From positions 1 through 10,326 of the forward strand of contig CALKHR010000096.1 in NCBI GenBank assembly GCA_937988885.1: a DNA stretch of 10,326 nucleotides, in the 5' to 3' direction. Below, piece after piece: positions 6,587 to 10,326 of the stretch (within the stretch, counting starts at the first letter, position 1; each line of letters starts with the position of its first letter). The position numbers and the translations under genes were made by a program. Origin of the DNA: an uncultured Roseiflexaceae bacterium. Lineage in GTDB: Bacteria; Chloroflexota; Chloroflexia; Chloroflexales; Roseiflexaceae. Under the pieces are notes generated by a model, which was not told the origin of the DNA, did no database searches, and saw nothing but the letters and a program-made list of their open reading frames with translations.

Positions 6587-8095
6587 CTAAACGTCGTATT
6601 TCGTCGCCGCGCCGAGCGCCCGATGAATCGGCGCCAACGCACGGTACAACGGCTCGTAGGCATCGCGGAACAGCGTCTCGTACAACGTGCGGTGCGCCTG
6701 CTGTGGCGCGCACTGCCGAGCGATTGGGGCCGTCGGCAGCGCAACACCCACTGCGCGCCCGGCCAGCATCGCCGCGCCGTACGCGCTGGCCTCGGCGATA
6801 GCGGGGATCTGCACGGGCAACCCCGTAATGTCGGCCAACGCCTGCGGCAGGAGCGCGCCCCGCGCCCCACCGCCGATCAGCGTCAGCGCCTCAATCGGCT
6901 CCTGCGTCGCGTTCGTGATCGCCGTAAGGTTCAAGCGCACCCAGTACGCCAAACCCTCCACCAACGCCCGCCACATATCACCGGGGCCGTGGTGCTCGGT
7001 AAACCCCACAAACGCAGCGCGGGCATCGGGATCGCGCATCGGCGTGCCGCTGCCCCGCAGGTGCGGCAGACACAACACCCCGCGAGCGCCCGGCGGCGAC
7101 TCGGCAGCCGCAACCTCCAGCGCAGCGAAATCATCGGGGGCCGTACCGCCACGCAGCATCTGCGCCAGCCAGGCCTGCGCCGCGCCCGCCGCGCTCAAGC
7201 CAGCCTGCAGAATCCAGCAATCGTTCACATAGCGATAGTGCGACAAGCCAAACCTGAACAACTCCCCACCGCCGTTGAACTGCGCGGTCGGCACCAGCAA
7301 CGACGCAGCCGTCCCGATCGAGCAGAGCACCTCGCCGGGCCGCGTCACACCCGCCGCCAAGCCACCGCACAGATGATCGTGCCCGCCGGTCGCCACAGGC
7401 GTACCGACAGGTAAACCCGTCAGCGCCGCCGCCCGCTCCGTCACGCCGCCGACCACCGAGCCACAGGGCAGCACCGTCGGCAGCATCGTAGCGTCGAGGC
7501 CCGCCAGCGCCAACAGTTCGGGCGACCAGGCACCACTGCGCTGATCGTACAGCATCGTGCGCGAAGCCAGCGTCGGGTCCGTCGCCGCCCGACCCGTCAA
7601 CTGCCAGATCACAAAATCGCCAACCGAGAGCCAGTAGCCCATCCGCCGCATCACATCCGGCTGCGTATCGCGCAGCCAGAGCAACTTCATCACCCCGAAC
7701 ACATGCCGCAGAATCTGGCCGCTGATCGCATGCACCTGCTCAGCGGACATCAGCGCACGCCACCGCTCGGCTTGGGGCATACTGCGGGGATCGTAGTAGG
7801 CGATGATTGGGGCGAGCGGCTGGCCCTGCGCGTCGATCGGCAGGCCCGCCTCGCCCATGCTCGCCACCGCCAAGGCCGCGATCGGGCGGGCCTGGGGTGC
7901 GCGTTCGAGCGTTTCGCGAATGCATGCGGCAATCGCGTGCCACAGCGCGAGAGGATCGTGCTCGGCCCACTCGGGGCGAGGGTGCTGCGTCGGCGTAGGC
8001 CGCGCAGCGCTGGCAACGGCACCACCGCTATCAGAGTCGTAGAGTTGCGCTTTGACGGCGGTGGTGCCGATGTCGAGGCCAAGCAAATAAGGCAT
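6587..8095 (-). CDS. FGGY-family carbohydrate kinase
   Basis: A sugar kinase of 502 aa that would transfer phosphate from ATP to a pentulose, hexulose or polyol. The N-terminal phosphate loop is GLDIGTTAVKAQLYD (6-20). GGHDHLCGG carries the likely catalytic base Asp240, SIGTA follows, and the C-terminal FGGY_C segment IGGGARGALLPQALADITGLPV lies near residue 400. Length is typical for the family. In place of the SGQMHG-like segment of typical xylulokinases it has ASMGEAG (78-84), so I do not assign xylulose as substrate. Its start is 7 nt after the isomerase stop with no strong ribosome site, suggesting translational coupling. It probably works after the isomerase in one catabolic route. Confidence 0.92.
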   Translation of the reverse strand: MPYLLGLDIGTTAVKAQLYDSDSGGAVASAARPTPTQHPRPEWAEHDPLALWHAIAACIRETLERAPQARPIAALAVASMGEAGLPIDAQGQPLAPIIAYYDPRSMPQAERWRALMSAEQVHAISGQILRHVFGVMKLLWLRDTQPDVMRRMGYWLSVGDFVIWQLTGRAATDPTLASRTMLYDQRSGAWSPELLALAGLDATMLPTVLPCGSVVGGVTERAAALTGLPVGTPVATGGHDHLCGGLAAGVTRPGEVLCSIGTAASLLVPTAQFNGGGELFRFGLSHYRYVNDCWILQAGLSAAGAAQAWLAQMLRGGTAPDDFAALEVAAAESPPGARGVLCLPHLRGSGTPMRDPDARAAFVGFTEHHGPGDMWRALVEGLAYWVRLNLTAITNATQEPIEALTLIGGGARGALLPQALADITGLPVQIPAIAEASAYGAAMLAGRAVGVALPTAPIARQCAPQQAHRTLYETLFRDAYEPLYRALAPIHRALGAATKYDV

Positions 8096-8102
8096 TGCGG
8101 AA

Positions 8103-8861
8103 CTAGGCGCGCCCGATCGAGCGCAGGTACGACAAACTCATCCCCACACTCTCCAGCGGCGGGCGCTGACAGACATCCTGCTCAACGATCAGCCACTCGG
8201 CGCCCGCCTCATCGGCGGCAGCCAAAATCGCCGGGAAATCGAGCGTACCATGGCCCACCTCGGCAAAGGTGCGGTCCGGCCCAGGCGTCATATCCTTCAA
8301 ATGCACGAGCGGCACGCGGCCCGCGTACTTGCGCAGCGTCGCGATAGGATCTTCGCCAGCGTACGCCACCCAATACACATCGAGCTCCGAGAGCACGAGC
8401 GACGGATCTGTTTCGCCGAACAAAATATCGAAGCCCGTCTGATCGCCGAAGCGCTCGAATTCAAAAGCGTGATTGTGATACGCGAAGCGCAAGCCATGCT
8501 CTTGGCAGGTGCGACCGATGTGGTTGAACGAATCTGCGAGGGATCGATACGCATCTGCTGACGAACGTCGGTCCGGCATCAGGAAGGGGCAAACCACATA
8601 TTCACCACCCAGCGTTTTGAGCGCATCGATCTCAGCATCAAGCTGTTGCTCAAGTCGATCCAAGGCAATGTGCATGCCCGCGACCTTCAAACCAAGCGTA
8701 TCGAGTTCAGTACGCAGATCGGCAGCGCTCAAGCCACCCAGCGTATGAAGTTCCACCGCACCATAGCCCAACTCGGCCACGGCGCGCAGGGTGCCGACAA
8801 TATCGGACTGGACAGCATCACGCAGTGTGTACATCTGCACCGCGATTGGTCGGGTAGCCAT
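8103..8861 (-). CDS. Sugar phosphate isomerase/epimerase, TIM barrel
   Basis: A 252 aa protein of the xylose-isomerase-like TIM-barrel (AP endonuclease family 2) superfamily, which isomerises or epimerises sugars using a divalent metal. Residues that fit the metal and active site are Glu37 in AVELHTL, YHNHAFEF (128-135), Glu159/Asp161 in SELDVYW, His187 in VHLKDM, Glu201 in EVGHG and Glu227 in IVEQD. The length is normal for IolE/YcjR-like members. GGAG (complement of 8870-8873) lies 8 nt before the ATG and supports the start. It is the first gene of a two-gene unit with the kinase. The substrate is unknown. Confidence 0.9.
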   Translation of the reverse strand: MATRPIAVQMYTLRDAVQSDIVGTLRAVAELGYGAVELHTLGGLSAADLRTELDTLGLKVAGMHIALDRLEQQLDAEIDALKTLGGEYVVCPFLMPDRRSSADAYRSLADSFNHIGRTCQEHGLRFAYHNHAFEFERFGDQTGFDILFGETDPSLVLSELDVYWVAYAGEDPIATLRKYAGRVPLVHLKDMTPGPDRTFAEVGHGTLDFPAILAAADEAGAEWLIVEQDVCQRPPLESVGMSLSYLRSIGRA

Positions 8862-8905
8862 AATCCAGACTCCAGTGTCGTTTCAAGCAGACGGTAAGCG
8901 CGCTC

Positions 8906-8934
8906 ATGGTGGCCGAGAAGTGGAAGATTGTCAA
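8906..8934 (-). promoter_or_regulatory. Candidate promoter of the isomerase-kinase unit
   Basis: On the minus strand a perfect -35 TTGACA (8934-8929) is followed after 17 bp by CACCAT (8911-8906), three of six -10 bases. Transcription would start near 8899, giving a 5' leader of about 38 nt that includes the ribosome site. The weak -10 leaves room for an activator. Confidence 0.4.
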
Positions 8935-8981
8935 GCGTTTATCGTGCGCTTCGGCCTGCACCACTATCGCAAAAAGCAGCA

Positions 8982-9764
8982 TCACCGCCTCTTCCGCCCC
9001 ACAGCCAACAACCCCAGCAGGCACGGCTCGATCTGCGGCTCCTCCGCCAGGTTATCGCACAAATGCAACACTTTCGACGATAACTGAGGCGCGAGCAATT
9101 CGCGCAACGGCGGCCACGGCAGCAGCGGCAACTCCGCCATCACACAATCGAAGCGCATGCTGGCAAGCTCTGGAACTACGGAAGCATCGGCTTTCGGCAG
9201 ACGATCCAACCAGAAAGCCCGCACCAAAGGCGTGAAGTTCGCACGCTCCATCTGCTCGGTCAAGGGGCCTGCGAGATCGGAGGAAGCCGCCAGCGGTTGT
9301 GCGCCCGCATCCAATGCATCGATATAACGATGCGCCAACTCTTGCGCGACGTCCAACGGCCAAGGGATTGTCTGCGCCCAGAGCGACGCGCTTGTCAGCA
9401 CCAACGCCTCGCCGCCGGGCCGCAATATCCGTTCCATCTCGGCCAAGGCCAGCAACGGCTCCCCAAACAGGCCCAGCGAAGCGATGCAACAGCCCGCAGC
9501 GCAACTGTTCGAGCGAAACGGCAGCGCTTGAGCATCGCCAACCACACCAAGCCTTGTCGGGGTCGCAAACACCGCCCGCTCAATATCAAGCTCCACGATG
9601 GGCACATCTGGGCCAAACACCGATCGGAGCAGCGGCAACTTCTCGCCCGTGCCCGCAGCAACATCCACAACCCAACCAATCGGTTGAGTCATGTGAGATA
9701 AACCCACATGGAGCAACGATAACAACGGCGCATGCAACTGCGCCAATAAACTCGTAGCTTCCAA
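8982..9764 (-). CDS. Class I SAM-dependent methyltransferase
   Basis: A 260 aa protein with a Methyltransf_11/UbiE-like core. The SAM-binding motif I is VVDVAAGTGEK (32-42), with an acidic residue after the second strand in VELDIE (57-62). GDAQALPF (76-83) is the adenine-contact motif, and MERILRPGGEALVLT (110-124) is the post-motif strand. The C-terminal half, Leu/Pro-rich with MRFDCVMAELPLLPWPPLRELL, is not diagnostic. The start is TTG at 9764, supported by AAGGGA 6 nt upstream; the first ATG in frame (codon 25) would leave only a few residues before motif I. It is 120 bp upstream of the isomerase on the same strand but may be a separate transcript. The methyl acceptor is unknown. Confidence 0.85.
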   Translation of the reverse strand: MEATSLLAQLHAPLLSLLHVGLSHMTQPIGWVVDVAAGTGEKLPLLRSVFGPDVPIVELDIERAVFATPTRLGVVGDAQALPFRSNSCAAGCCIASLGLFGEPLLALAEMERILRPGGEALVLTSASLWAQTIPWPLDVAQELAHRYIDALDAGAQPLAASSDLAGPLTEQMERANFTPLVRAFWLDRLPKADASVVPELASMRFDCVMAELPLLPWPPLRELLAPQLSSKVLHLCDNLAEEPQIEPCLLGLLAVGRKRR

Positions 9765-9770
9765 GGTTAT

Positions 9771-9776
9771 TCCCTT
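9771..9776 (-). promoter_or_regulatory. Ribosome binding site that selects a TTG start
   Basis: Minus-strand AAGGGA ends 6 nt before the TTG at 9764. No ATG or GTG lies at a suitable distance, so TTG initiation of the methyltransferase is the best reading. Confidence 0.55.
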
Positions 9777-9784
9777 GAGGTCAC

Positions 9785-9866
9785 ACCAAATTCTGTCATC
9801 ACTCCCACGTTACCGCAGGTGAGAACGGATTTGGGCGCACGATAACACCACTAGATTTGGTATCAC
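9785..9866. promoter_or_regulatory. Divergent intergenic control region with an inverted TTTGGT motif
   Basis: ACCAAAT (9785-9791) and ATTTGGT (9855-9861) form an inverted pair whose similarity continues outward. Read away from the centre, one is AGAATTTGGTGTGACCT towards the methyltransferase and the other AGATTTGGTATCACTT towards the plus-strand gene. A partial third copy, GGATTTGGGCGCAC, begins at 9827. The right copy directly precedes the -35 box of the plus-strand promoter. Shared control of the divergent genes is an inference. Confidence 0.4.
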
Positions 9867-9895
9867 TTGACAGTAGGCGCTCGCGCCTCTACCAT
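9867..9895 (+). promoter_or_regulatory. Promoter positioned for a leaderless transcript
   Basis: TTGACA (9867-9872), a 17 bp spacer and TACCAT (9890-9895, four of six) form a reasonable sigma-70 promoter. The start point 7-8 nt after the -10 falls at about 9902-9903, on the ATG of the next gene. The same TTGACA-N17-NACCAT form appears before the isomerase gene. Confidence 0.45.
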
Positions 9896-9902
9896 GCCTC
9901 GC

Positions 9903-10326
9903 ATGGCAATCACCATCGTGCAATTGAACGCCTTCCAAGGCCCGAATCTCTATGGCCCACGCCCGGGAGTGTTGCTGCGCATCGCTGCCAAGCGCGATCT
10001 AACCGCACGCCTGCGTTCAGCCGTCAAAGATGCTGCGCAAAGCGTCGGAATGGTGATAGCAGGCCTGAGCGCTTGGCACGATTCAACCGCTGATGGTGTG
10101 GTGAGCAGCGTGCATTTTAGCACGCCAACGCCCAGCTTGGGGGTAAAAGTAGCACAGTATGTCGTTGATGGCCTCAACGCCCAAGCCGCCAACGATGAGG
10201 ATTGGGATGCCGAAGGGCCGCTCTGGGAGCTTCAACGCCAGCGCCGCGCCGAAGCCCTGCCGCTGCCCGCCCTCCAGATCACCGCCGAAGCAGTTTCGCG
10301 GGGGATTCCGTGGTTTCAACACGCCA
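9903..10326 (+). CDS. Cyanophycin synthetase-like / Mur ligase family protein, N-terminal part (cut by window edge)
   Basis: An open frame of 141 codons runs off the right edge. The N-terminus, with QLNAFQGPNLYGPRPGVLLRI, resembles the opening of cyanophycin synthetases, which start with a short strand, a (R/Q)GPN(I/L)(Y/W) turn and a second strand. The later phrase ITAEAVSRGIPW fits the approach to an ATP-grasp domain. Cyanophycin synthetases polymerise Asp and Arg with ATP. Only part of the N-terminal domain is visible, so neither the catalytic domains nor the reaction can be confirmed. An in-frame ATG at 9894 would overlap the -10 box, so 9903 is preferred. No ribosome site is visible. It is divergent from the methyltransferase gene. 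Confidence 0.5.
   Translation, partial: MAITIVQLNAFQGPNLYGPRPGVLLRIAAKRDLTARLRSAVKDAAQSVGMVIAGLSAWHDSTADGVVSSVHFSTPTPSLGVKVAQYVVDGLNAQAANDEDWDAEGPLWELQRQRRAEALPLPALQITAEAVSRGIPWFQHA

Noticed and set aside
6095..7414. Plus-strand 439-codon frame across the ATPase end and the kinase
   Set aside because: It crosses the operon terminator and two well-supported genes; its Arg/Ser/Pro-rich translation is typical of an out-of-frame GC-rich read.

Overview
The window looks like chromosomal DNA from a fairly GC-rich bacterium. I lean towards Chloroflexota (for example Chloroflexales or Herpetosiphonales relatives). The hints are a Tat-type lipoprotein binding protein with a long Ala/Pro/Thr linker after its lipobox, the codon and base composition, and a cyanophycin-synthetase-like start at the right edge. 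This is an inference from style; no marker gene is present.

Left part (1-1686): an AT-rich stretch holds four tandem 41-42 bp repeats, each containing a dyad built on GGTTAAC-N5-GTTAACC. The array runs into a TATAAT box and lies about 85 bp upstream of a subtilisin-family (S8) protease that has a complete catalytic set but no signal peptide. A large nested hairpin follows the protease gene.

Middle (1687-6470): a good promoter (TTGACA-N17-TAGACT) is followed by a leader of about 330 nt with many short hairpins and a split copy of the upstream repeat. It leads into a four-gene ABC importer operon: Tat-exported lipoprotein binding protein, two permeases with EAA loops, and a PotA/FbpC/MalK-type ATPase with a C-terminal TOBE-like region. 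A very strong hairpin sits between the binding protein gene and the first permease gene and may set higher expression of the binding protein. A hairpin terminator closes the operon. The substrate cannot be read from sequence alone.

Right part (6471-9902): on the minus strand lie a class I SAM methyltransferase, a TIM-barrel sugar (phosphate) isomerase/epimerase and an FGGY carbohydrate kinase. The isomerase and kinase are 7 nt apart and probably form a short sugar-catabolic unit that converges on the ABC operon. Import, isomerisation and phosphorylation of one carbohydrate would be a coherent pathway, but convergent transcription means the link is only positional.

Right edge (9903-10326): the first 141 codons of a plus-strand gene resembling the N-terminal domain of cyanophycin synthetase-like ligases, divergent from the methyltransferase. 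Its promoter geometry suggests a leaderless mRNA.

The most unusual signals are the helically phased dyad array, its split copy in the ABC operon leader, the hairpin-rich leader itself and the divergent control region near 9785-9895.
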